From Psychroserpens luteolus (lineage in GTDB: Bacteria > Bacteroidota > Bacteroidia > Flavobacteriales > Flavobacteriaceae): a stretch of DNA of 64,000 nucleotides. Positions within the stretch are counted from its first letter, which is position 1; each line of letters starts with the position of its first letter. The position numbers and the translations under genes are program-made. The notes beneath the pieces are model-generated. The model was not told the origin of the DNA, ran no database searches, and saw nothing but the letters and a program-made list of their open reading frames with translations. The stretch covers positions 1,116,001 through 1,180,000 of the forward strand of contig NZ_JAHVXI010000001.1 of the NCBI RefSeq assembly GCF_021032705.1, given 5' to 3'. This document shows positions 17,360 through 24,880 of the stretch, piece after piece.

Positions 17360-19834
17360 ATGAAAAAAATTATTTTTTTTACATTACTTATTCCTTTTTT
17401 TTTAAACGCTCAAAATCAGTGGTTTGCTTCGCCAACAGGTAGTCCGTCGGCAGGAGGAACGTCACAAACAGACGCCTGGAACCTTCAAACAGCTCTAGAT
17501 GGAGGCCCTTCAAACCAAGTTCAACCAGGAGACACCGTTTGGCTTTTAGATGGGCAATATAATGGTCGCTTTGTTAGTGCATTAAATGGTACAAGTGCAA
17601 TGCCTATTATAGTAGCTTCTTATCCAAATGAATGGGCAATTCTTAATGGAAATGTCCCATCTGTTGAGACAGCAGTACTAACTGTGACAGGTGGGAATGT
17701 TCACTTTATGGACTTTGAAATCACTCATGTTGGTACTTTTCCCAGAAATGCTGATGCTACACTTACGTTTACCGGAAGCAAAAAAGGTTTACCATCAAGT
17801 ATAATAAGTCCTTTTTCTAACTGTGGAGGTATAACTCATACAGGAGGTGAAGATTGTAAATTTATTAATTTGGTTATTCATGATAATCCAGGAACAGGAA
17901 TCTTCTCTGGAAAATTCACAGGAGGGACCCAATTTTACGGTTGTATCATTTATAATAATGGTTGGGTTGAACCCACGGGAAGATACGAACATGGTCCTGG
18001 TTTTTATGTGCAAAATGCTAGTGAAAATACTAGACTTATTGAAAACAATATTGTATTTAATCAATTTTATAAAGGTTTTGAAGTTTGGTCGGCTTGCCCT
18101 AATGTGGTAACAGATATGACAGGTTGTGGCGCAGGAACTGTAGATGAATATGTTAAAAATATAACTGTAAAAGACAATTCGGTATTTAACTCAAGTAACC
18201 CTGTTTTCAATCTAAGTGATCCTAGTAGTACTAATTCTATTGGCGGATTGAATGATAACATTTTTGTTGGAACTAATGATAATGATGGCGCTAACCTCAT
18301 AAAAAATGTTAGTGTATTAAATAACGTTTTATATCATAATACAGACTATTCAGCTGGTGGTACTTTGTACGAAGCACCTAGTATGACATTAGGTTGGAAT
18401 GTTGAAAATGCAGCAATAGAAAGTATCACTGTAACCGATAATATTATTTCAGGTAGAAACAATGCTTTAAAGTTTTTAAATATTGCAGGAATGACATTTG
18501 ATAATAATAGAGTTTGGGGAAGATATATGATCATATCAAACACTAATGTTAGTAATAGTAATATTTTAAATTGGAACAATAACAATAATATTTATTATTC
18601 GAGATATAATACTGCTTTCAAAGTTGGAGGAACTAACACAACTTTAGCTACGCTACAGAGTTCATATGGTATTGAAACAGGATCTGTAAGAAAAAACTAT
18701 ACAGAATTTGGAGAAAACAATCAGGTGCGAATAACTCAAAATGCCTATAAGACCAATCTATATAAAGTAGATGTGATCAATATAGGAGGAGGTAGTACCG
18801 CAATGGCAGATTTTAGTAGTTATGGTATTCCTGCTGGTACAACTTTTACGATTAGAGATGTTGAGAACTATCATGTGATTGCATCATCTGGTACAATTGG
18901 TAGTAGTTCGGAAATTACGCTTACAACGAATTTATCGGGATTGGAAAACCCTTTAGGAACTGGGTTTACTAATTATACACAAAAGTCACCTGCAAATTTT
19001 GGTGTGTTTTTAGTTGAATTTGGTAGCATAGATACTGATGGAGATGGCATTGTTGACGCTGAAGATAATTGCGTTGATATTCCAAATACAGATCAAGCCG
19101 ATGCCGATGGAGATTTTGTTGGAGATGTTTGTGATGACTGTCAAAACTGTAATATCTTCTTTGATTATGTCTCAATGAAAATAGAGCCTGGATGTAGCGG
19201 AAATTATATTCTTAAAATTCCAGACATTGCATTTCCGCACGGAGGATATCAATTAGATGTTTCTTCAGACACAGCTAGCTACACCTATACAGAGCTCCCT
19301 AAGGATAGTGAAACATATTTCCGTAGATTTTTAACTACAGCACCAATCGGAACGCCTAACCTATTTGTAGTGATCAATGAATATGATGGTGGAATTGGTG
19401 CAGGATTTGGAGGTGCGCAGTGTACAAGAAAATATAATATTGTTCATGATGCTACAACCTGTACATCGTCTTTTGAAATAACAACATATGACCCTGATGG
19501 TGACGGAGTTGATAATTGTGCATTAGAACCTTATGGTTCTGGAGGATCAGGAGGCATTGTTTCTAGACAAGCTAATAACCTAGATCAGGATATTCAAAAA
19601 ACTAAAGTGATTCCAAATCCAAATAATGGAAGTTTTAGTTTAAATACTTCTAACAAATGGAAGTTAACAAAAACGACTATTACTTTGTATAGTATAAAAG
19701 GCGTTAAAATAAAATCTTTAAATCTTGAAAGTCATATCCAAGACATGGATTTAAGCTACTTAAGTAGTGGTGTTTATTTTATGACGCTAAATGATAGTGT
19801 TAATTTTGAAACCGTTAAGGTCATTATTAAGTAG
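17360..19834 (+). CDS. Secreted beta-helix protein with thrombospondin-3 repeat and T9SS sorting domain
   Basis: 824 aa. Signal peptide MKKIIFFTLLIPFFLNAQ. Residues about 20-430 form a right-handed parallel beta-helix of the pectate-lyase/DUF1565 kind (GDTVWLLDGQYNGRFVSALNG, MDFEITHVGTF, FINLVIHDNPGTGIF, repeated N-rich turns). A calcium-binding TSP type-3 segment follows (DTDGDGIVDAEDNCVDIPNTDQADADGDFVGDVCDDC, about 555-595), then a Cys-containing domain, and a C-terminal Por/T9SS type A sorting domain (IPNPNNGSF to the final KVIIK) that sends it to the surface. No catalytic residues recognised; possible polysaccharide binding or lyase. Isolated gene with its own terminator. Confidence 0.85.
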   Translation: MKKIIFFTLLIPFFLNAQNQWFASPTGSPSAGGTSQTDAWNLQTALDGGPSNQVQPGDTVWLLDGQYNGRFVSALNGTSAMPIIVASYPNEWAILNGNVPSVETAVLTVTGGNVHFMDFEITHVGTFPRNADATLTFTGSKKGLPSSIISPFSNCGGITHTGGEDCKFINLVIHDNPGTGIFSGKFTGGTQFYGCIIYNNGWVEPTGRYEHGPGFYVQNASENTRLIENNIVFNQFYKGFEVWSACPNVVTDMTGCGAGTVDEYVKNITVKDNSVFNSSNPVFNLSDPSSTNSIGGLNDNIFVGTNDNDGANLIKNVSVLNNVLYHNTDYSAGGTLYEAPSMTLGWNVENAAIESITVTDNIISGRNNALKFLNIAGMTFDNNRVWGRYMIISNTNVSNSNILNWNNNNNIYYSRYNTAFKVGGTNTTLATLQSSYGIETGSVRKNYTEFGENNQVRITQNAYKTNLYKVDVINIGGGSTAMADFSSYGIPAGTTFTIRDVENYHVIASSGTIGSSSEITLTTNLSGLENPLGTGFTNYTQKSPANFGVFLVEFGSIDTDGDGIVDAEDNCVDIPNTDQADADGDFVGDVCDDCQNCNIFFDYVSMKIEPGCSGNYILKIPDIAFPHGGYQLDVSSDTASYTYTELPKDSETYFRRFLTTAPIGTPNLFVVINEYDGGIGAGFGGAQCTRKYNIVHDATTCTSSFEITTYDPDGDGVDNCALEPYGSGGSGGIVSRQANNLDQDIQKTKVIPNPNNGSFSLNTSNKWKLTKTTITLYSIKGVKIKSLNLESHIQDMDLSYLSSGVYFMTLNDSVNFETVKVIIK

Positions 19835-19864
19835 TAAATATTTTAATACTTAAAATAAATTTTC

Positions 19865-19900
19865 GAAAGACAGTTAAGAAATTAACTGTCTTTCCTATTT
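19865..19900 (+). terminator. Intrinsic terminator of the T9SS gene
   Basis: Perfect 13-bp stem GAAAGACAGTTAA (19865-19877) with its complement at 19882-19894, then CTATTTTTAT. It lies just 9 bp before the tadA ATG. Confidence 0.85.
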
Positions 19901-19908
19901 TTATACCT

Positions 19909-20358
19909 ATGGAAAATCCATTTGACGACACCTATTTTATGAAAAAAGCCTTGCAAGAGGCTGAGGAAGCTTTCGAGAAAGGCGAAATTCCTGTAGGTGC
20001 TTTGGTGGTCATTAATGATCGCGTTATAGCCAGAGCTCATAATCTGACTGAACTTTTAAATGATGTCACAGCTCACGCCGAAATGCAAGCCATTACTGCT
20101 GCGGCTAATTTTTTAGGTGGAAAGTATCTCACAAATTGTACTTTATATGTGACTTTAGAGCCTTGTCAAATGTGTGCAGGTGCTTTGTATTGGAGTCAAA
20201 TTTCTAAAATCGTATATGGTGCTAGAGATGAAGAGCGCGGTTGTATTAATTTAAAAACTAAACTCCACCCAAAAACAAAAATAGTTGGTGGTGTTCTGGC
20301 CAATGAAGCGTCAGATTTATTAAAACGATTTTTTATTCAGAAACGAAATTTGAATTGA
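19909..20358 (+). CDS. tadA: tRNA adenosine(34) deaminase
   Basis: 149 aa zinc deaminase converting A34 to inosine in tRNA-Arg(ACG). Zinc ligands His 56 and catalytic Glu 58 in TAHAEMQAI, Cys 86 and Cys 89 in LEPCQMCAGALYWSQI. Length matches bacterial TadA. The start codon comes immediately after the terminator of the previous gene, so transcription must begin within or very close to that hairpin, or reads through it. The stop codon merges into the repeat-like element downstream. Confidence 0.93.
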   Translation: MENPFDDTYFMKKALQEAEEAFEKGEIPVGALVVINDRVIARAHNLTELLNDVTAHAEMQAITAAANFLGGKYLTNCTLYVTLEPCQMCAGALYWSQISKIVYGARDEERGCINLKTKLHPKTKIVGGVLANEASDLLKRFFIQKRNLN

Positions 20359-20500
20359 CAAATCTTTGATTTGTCATGCTGAACTCCTGTCTGCCTATAG
20401 GAAGATGTTTCAGTATCTCTCGCGTTAAGGATGGAGGTTTTGTTGGAGCTCCTCGAAGAGAGCGACTGCCGAGAGCCTGACCGAACGACGTTGGGTAACG
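20356..20500. repeat. Repeat-like palindromic intergenic element (REP-type)
   Basis: A segment clearly richer in G+C than its surroundings, without coding character. It contains GACAAATC/GATTTGTC (20357-20364 with 20368-20375), an imperfect dyad of the GCTGAAC...GTTTCAG type, and a second half with GGAGCTCC, CTCGAAGAGAG and GAACGACGTT. Similar 'CATGCTGAACTC...GTTTCAG' sequences are, to my knowledge, dispersed between genes in flavobacterial genomes. No second copy exists in this window. Confidence 0.45.
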
Positions 20501-20502
20501 CA

Positions 20503-20533
20503 CAAAAAAAACGTCTAACTTTCGTTAGACGTT
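20503..20533 (-). terminator. Intrinsic terminator of the cold-shock gene
   Basis: Stem AACGTCTAAC (20510-20519) with GTTAGACGTT (20524-20533), followed on the minus strand by a run of seven or eight T. Confidence 0.9.
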
Positions 20534-20559
20534 GAAACTGTAATATAAAGTATATCTTC

Positions 20560-20751
20560 TTAAAGAACTTGTACGTTAGCCGCAACCATTCCTTTTCTTC
20601 CTTCTTCTTCAGTGTACTCTACATTATCGCCTTCACGAATTTCAACACCGTTAAGGTTTGATACGTGTACGAAAATGTCTTTTCCTGTTTCTTCGTTGGT
20701 AATGAATCCAAATCCTTTTGAATCATTAAAAAATTTAACTGTTCCAGTCAT
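20560..20751 (-). CDS. Cold-shock protein, CspA family
   Basis: 63 aa single-strand RNA/DNA binding protein. RNP1 KGFGFI (residues 12-17) and RNP2 IFVHVS (26-31) both present, with flanking aromatic residues intact (KFFNDSKGFGFI). Five-strand OB fold of normal length. Acts as RNA chaperone; whether it is cold-induced cannot be told from the sequence. Monocistronic, with strong terminator and a short AT-rich upstream region. Confidence 0.95.
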   Translation of the reverse strand: MTGTVKFFNDSKGFGFITNEETGKDIFVHVSNLNGVEIREGDNVEYTEEEGRKGMVAANVQVL

Positions 20752-20841
20752 TGTAAAAAAAATATATTAATTAAGCTACAAATGTAAGCTATAAAATAAT
20801 GCAAAAGGTTAATTAATTGTAATTTTTTAAAATATTGATTT

Positions 20842-21078
20842 TCAATAGGTTTTATTTTTCTGATTTTCACGCATCTTATCTAAGTTCTCTTGCGTTAACA
20901 TATAATCTTTTATGTCTTTATCTTTCCAGCGATAATATCCAAAAAGAGGAAACACCACAATAAAAAGACCTATCACACCAAACCCTATAAGCTTTTGTGA
21001 ATAGGGAAGGTCTAAGAAGTAACCACAACATATGCTACCAATTGAAGCTAAAAACGCAATAAGAATGAGATATTTCAT
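20842..21078 (-). CDS. Small two-span membrane protein, 78 aa
   Basis: MKYLILIAFLASIGSICCGYFLDL and LIGFGVIGLFIVVFPLFGYYRW form two membrane segments; the charged C-terminal tail DKDIKDYMLTQENLDKMRENQKNKTY is cytoplasmic by the positive-inside rule. A typical conserved hypothetical of flavobacteria with no assigned role. It lies 33 bp downstream of the ClC gene on the same strand and is probably its operon partner. Confidence 0.7.
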   Translation of the reverse strand: MKYLILIAFLASIGSICCGYFLDLPYSQKLIGFGVIGLFIVVFPLFGYYRWKDKDIKDYMLTQENLDKMRENQKNKTY

Positions 21079-21111
21079 AAGGCTGTTTTTTGTTAAATAT
21101 CAATATCTGAT

Positions 21112-22890
21112 TTACGATGTAAAATTAATTAATTCTCGTCGGTAAGCCGTTAACAATTTAGATTTTGATACAAACCCATAATAACTACCACCTTTAATTA
21201 CAGGAAGATTCCATGCGCTACTATCTTGAAATTTACGCATTACATCTTTCATGGAGTCACTTTCATAATAAATATAATCTGGCGGATTATGCATAAAAGT
21301 TTCTACCGAAGTCGTCTCATAAAGTGATTGATCAAACATAACCGTTCTAATGTCATCAAGTAAAATAACACCAACCAAATATTGATTGTCGTCAACTACA
21401 GGAAACAGATTTCGACTCGACTTAGCCACACCTTGGTGTAGCATTTCACCAAGGGACATTTCTGGATTTAAAACAGTGAAGTCTTGCTCAATAACACTAT
21501 CGAGTTTCATGAGCGTTAATACCGACTGATCTTTATTATGTGTAAGCAATGCTCCTTTTTCGGCAAGCTCTTTAGTATAGATGGTATGATCAACCGCATT
21601 TTTAGTAATAATAAATGACATAGAAACGGTAATCATTAAAGGAACAAACAATTGATAACCACCTGTAATTTCTGCAATTAGGAATATAGCAGTTAAAGGT
21701 GCATGGAGCACACCAGCAATTAATCCTGCCATACCGATTAGTGTGAAATTTGATTCTGAAACTTGAAATCCGAAACCTATATTATTAATAATTTTGGCAA
21801 CAACATTACCTAATGCACTTCCCATAACCATAGTTGGGATGATAATTCCACCAGCTCCTCCTGCGGCAAAAGTCGTGGTCATGGCAACAGCCTTAAAAAT
21901 AGTAATACCAATAAGTAAGGCAATAACCACCCAAATATTATCTAAATAGTCATCAAAGGGAGTTTTACCTAAGGCATGTAAATGATTACCATCGAGCAAA
22001 TCATTAATAAATCCGAAACCTTCACCATATAGTGGAGGGATAAAATAGAGCATGACACCAATGGCTAAACCACCGACTATCAGTTTTTGTCCATTCGTTT
22101 TAAACCGTTCAAAAAATTTATAAACGGCAAAATAAATTTTAGAGAAATAGATGGACGCAATACCAGTTCCAATGCCTAAAATAATAAAGAATAAAGTGTC
22201 TCTTAATGCAAATGTAGTAGCTACATTATAATTAAATAAGACACCATTTCCGAGGAAAAAATATGAGGTGAGTACAGACGATACCGAAGCAATCAATAAT
22301 GGTAATAATGAAGCAAAGGTCAGGTCGAGGCTAAAAACTTCAACGGCAAAAATTATAGCTGCGATAGGCGATTGAAAAATAGATGCGATAGCACCTGCAG
22401 CGGCACAACCTATAAGCAATGTTCTGGTTTTTCTATCGACATGAAATAATTGTCCAATGTTTGAGCTTACTGCCGAAGCCGATGCAATTGCAGGCCCTAA
22501 TAATCCAACCGAACCACCAAAACCAGCAGTTAGTGGTGCAGTGATTAGTGGTAAATATATTTTGCTTCGTTTGAGTAAGCCATTTTTTTTGGATAGTGAA
22601 AATAATATACTTGGAATGGCGTGTTCGACAGGTCGCTTGGAGACATATTTAGCAAATAAATACACCAACCAAAGACCTATAACTGGTAAGATGAAATAAA
22701 TACTATTTTGCGAAACAATGATGCTTTTTTCTAGAAGCCATTCAATACCATATGTGATGTTTTTTATGGTCACAGAGACCAATCCAGATAATAAACCAAT
22801 AAGAATAGCTAATAGAAACACAAAGTTTTTTTGCGAAATGTATTTGTATCGCAAAATGAGCAAGCGTTTTATAACGTTTTGGGTTGGCAT
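21112..22890 (-). CDS. ClC-type chloride channel/transporter with CBS pair
   Basis: 592 aa. Membrane domain with the ClC selectivity motifs in modified form: GFGGSVGLLGPAIASASA (in place of GREGP), the GCAAAGAIASIFQSPIAAIIFAVE helix, and GGAGGIIIPTMVMGSALG. A Glu-to-Val change at the position of the E. coli gating glutamate (GSVGLLGP for GREGP) suggests a channel rather than a proton-coupled exchanger, or altered gating. Two CBS domains at about 450-585 (VIEQDFTVLNPEMSLGEML, then VETFMHNPPDYIYYESDSMKDVMRKF) may sense nucleotides. Same strand as aspS upstream, but separated by a terminator. Confidence 0.9.
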   Translation of the reverse strand: MPTQNVIKRLLILRYKYISQKNFVFLLAILIGLLSGLVSVTIKNITYGIEWLLEKSIIVSQNSIYFILPVIGLWLVYLFAKYVSKRPVEHAIPSILFSLSKKNGLLKRSKIYLPLITAPLTAGFGGSVGLLGPAIASASAVSSNIGQLFHVDRKTRTLLIGCAAAGAIASIFQSPIAAIIFAVEVFSLDLTFASLLPLLIASVSSVLTSYFFLGNGVLFNYNVATTFALRDTLFFIILGIGTGIASIYFSKIYFAVYKFFERFKTNGQKLIVGGLAIGVMLYFIPPLYGEGFGFINDLLDGNHLHALGKTPFDDYLDNIWVVIALLIGITIFKAVAMTTTFAAGGAGGIIIPTMVMGSALGNVVAKIINNIGFGFQVSESNFTLIGMAGLIAGVLHAPLTAIFLIAEITGGYQLFVPLMITVSMSFIITKNAVDHTIYTKELAEKGALLTHNKDQSVLTLMKLDSVIEQDFTVLNPEMSLGEMLHQGVAKSSRNLFPVVDDNQYLVGVILLDDIRTVMFDQSLYETTSVETFMHNPPDYIYYESDSMKDVMRKFQDSSAWNLPVIKGGSYYGFVSKSKLLTAYRRELINFTS

Positions 22891-22903
22891 AGATTAAATC
22901 TAC

Positions 22904-22933
22904 TAAAAAATCCTGCATGAAGCAGGATTTTTA
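22904..22933 (-). terminator. Intrinsic terminator of aspS
   Basis: Stem AAATCCTGC (22908-22916) with GCAGGATTT (22922-22930), T run to the left on the minus strand. It occupies the 45-bp gap between aspS and the ClC gene, so the ClC gene needs read-through or a promoter inside this gap. Confidence 0.8.
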
Positions 22934-22935
22934 AT

Positions 22936-24690
22936 TTATGATTTTAAGTTGAGTTTTAAACTTAGTTCTGTTAATTGCTCATCATCAATTGGCGCTGGCG
23001 CGTCAATCATGACGTCTCGACCATTATTGTTTTTGGGGAATGCGATAAAATCTCTAATGGTTTCTTGTCCGCCAAGTATGGCTACTAGTCGATCTAAACC
23101 AAATGCGAGTCCGCCATGAGGAGGCGCTCCATATTGAAAAGCGTCCATTAAGAATCCAAATTGCGCTTTAGCTTCTTCGGGTGTAAATCCTAAGTAATCA
23201 AACATTAAGGCTTGCGTTTCTTTATCATGAATACGAATAGATCCACCACCAATTTCGTTTCCATTTAAAACTAAATCATAGGCATTTGCCTTAACAGCTC
23301 CTGGATCGGTTTTTAGTAATTCTATTTGGCCAATCTTAGGTGAAGTAAATGGATGATGCATTGCATGGTAACGCTCTGTGTCTTCATCCCATTCCAGAAG
23401 CGGGAAATCCATAACCCATAGTGGAGCAAACTCGTCTGGCTTACGTAAGCCTAAACGTTCTGCTAATTCCATACGCAATGCACTTAATTGAGCTCTCACT
23501 TTATTGGTATTTCCTGAAAGCACACAAATAAGATCTCCAGGTTTAGCACCAGTAACTTCAGCCCATTTTGCTAAATCGTCTTGATCATAAAATTTATCCA
23601 CAGACGATTTGTAACTTCCGTCATCATTACATCTGCAGTAGACCATCCCTAAGGCGCCAACTTGTGGGCGTTTCACCCAATCAATTAATTTGTCTATCTC
23701 TTTTCTAGTGTAACTATTTCCGCCAGGAACAGCAATTCCAACAACTAATTCGGCAGAATTAAACACATTAAAATCTTTATGCTGTGCTACCGCATTAAGT
23801 TCGCCAAATTCCATTCCAAATCGAATATCTGGCTTGTCATTTCCGTAAAGTCGCATAGCGTCATCATAAAGTAATCGCGGAAATTTTTCGATGTCAACAC
23901 CATTAACTTCTTTAAGAAGGTGACGTGTTAATCCTTCAAATGCATTTAAAATATCTTCTTGTTCGATAAATGCCATTTCACAATCAATTTGTGTGAATTC
24001 TGGTTGTCTATCGGCACGTAAGTCTTCATCTCTAAAGCATTTTACAATTTGAAAATATTTATCCATGCCGCCAACCATTAAGAGCTGCTTGAATGTTTGA
24101 GGCGATTGTGGTAAAGCGTAGAATTGCCCTTGATTCATTCGAGAAGGTACTACAAAATCACGAGCACCTTCAGGAGTTGATTTGATCAAATATGGTGTTT
24201 CTACTTCGATAAATCCTTCTTGAGATAAATAGTTTCTTACTTCTTGAGTGACTTTATGTCTGAAGATGAGGCTATCTTTTACTGGATTACGACGAATATC
24301 TAAATAGCGGTATTTCATTCGTAGTTCTTCGCCACCATCAGTATCATCTTCAATGGTAAAAGGTGGTAGTTGAGCTTCATTTAAAATGTTCAATTCTGAA
24401 ACTAAGATCTCAATATCTCCAGTTGGGATATTAGGGTTTTTAGAAGCACGTTCAATCACAGTACCTTTAACTTGAATAACGAATTCACGACCAAGTTCCT
24501 GGGCTTGTTTCATTATAGCTTTAGAAGTGCGTTCTTCATCAAACACGAGTTGTGTTATGCCATAGCGATCACGTAGGTCTACCCATACGATAAATCCTTT
24601 GTCGCGAGATTTTTGAACCCAACCTGCAAGTGTAACTTCTGTATTGATATGTGATGCTCTTAATTCACCACAATTATGACTTCTGTACAT
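22936..24690 (-). CDS. aspS: Aspartyl-tRNA synthetase
   Basis: 584 aa class II synthetase charging tRNA-Asp. N-terminal OB-fold anticodon-binding domain ([30 protein letters not shown]), catalytic domain with [63 protein letters not shown] (motif 2), a bacterial GAD-type insertion, and motif 3 [16 protein letters not shown]. Length fits bacterial AspRS. Whether it is discriminating cannot be told, but a separate asnS is present at 52.2 kb, so no indirect Asn-tRNA route is required. Confidence 0.96.
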   Translation of the reverse strand: MYRSHNCGELRASHINTEVTLAGWVQKSRDKGFIVWVDLRDRYGITQLVFDEERTSKAIMKQAQELGREFVIQVKGTVIERASKNPNIPTGDIEILVSELNILNEAQLPPFTIEDDTDGGEELRMKYRYLDIRRNPVKDSLIFRHKVTQEVRNYLSQEGFIEVETPYLIKSTPEGARDFVVPSRMNQGQFYALPQSPQTFKQLLMVGGMDKYFQIVKCFRDEDLRADRQPEFTQIDCEMAFIEQEDILNAFEGLTRHLLKEVNGVDIEKFPRLLYDDAMRLYGNDKPDIRFGMEFGELNAVAQHKDFNVFNSAELVVGIAVPGGNSYTRKEIDKLIDWVKRPQVGALGMVYCRCNDDGSYKSSVDKFYDQDDLAKWAEVTGAKPGDLICVLSGNTNKVRAQLSALRMELAERLGLRKPDEFAPLWVMDFPLLEWDEDTERYHAMHHPFTSPKIGQIELLKTDPGAVKANAYDLVLNGNEIGGGSIRIHDKETQALMFDYLGFTPEEAKAQFGFLMDAFQYGAPPHGGLAFGLDRLVAILGGQETIRDFIAFPKNNNGRDVMIDAPAPIDDEQLTELSLKLNLKS

Positions 24691-24880
24691 AGTAAAAAAT
24701 TGAAGTGCAAATTTAACAAGTTAATATGTTTATTTCCATGTTTCTCTACAATTTATGCTTAAAGAAATTAATTTTTAATCGTTTTAAACAAAATATTTTT
24801 TACATTTTTTTAACAATATCTATAAGATTATTAAGTTTTTATTAAGATATTTAACATGACTAATTCAAAAAATTAACATT

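Noticed and set aside
17795-18585. Several short frames on both strands within the beta-helix gene
   Set aside because: Shadows of the long T9SS gene; no starts with promoter context.
20337-20585. Minus-strand frame of 82 aa, basic
   Set aside because: Covers the palindromic element and the cspA terminator; composition follows the repeat, not a gene.
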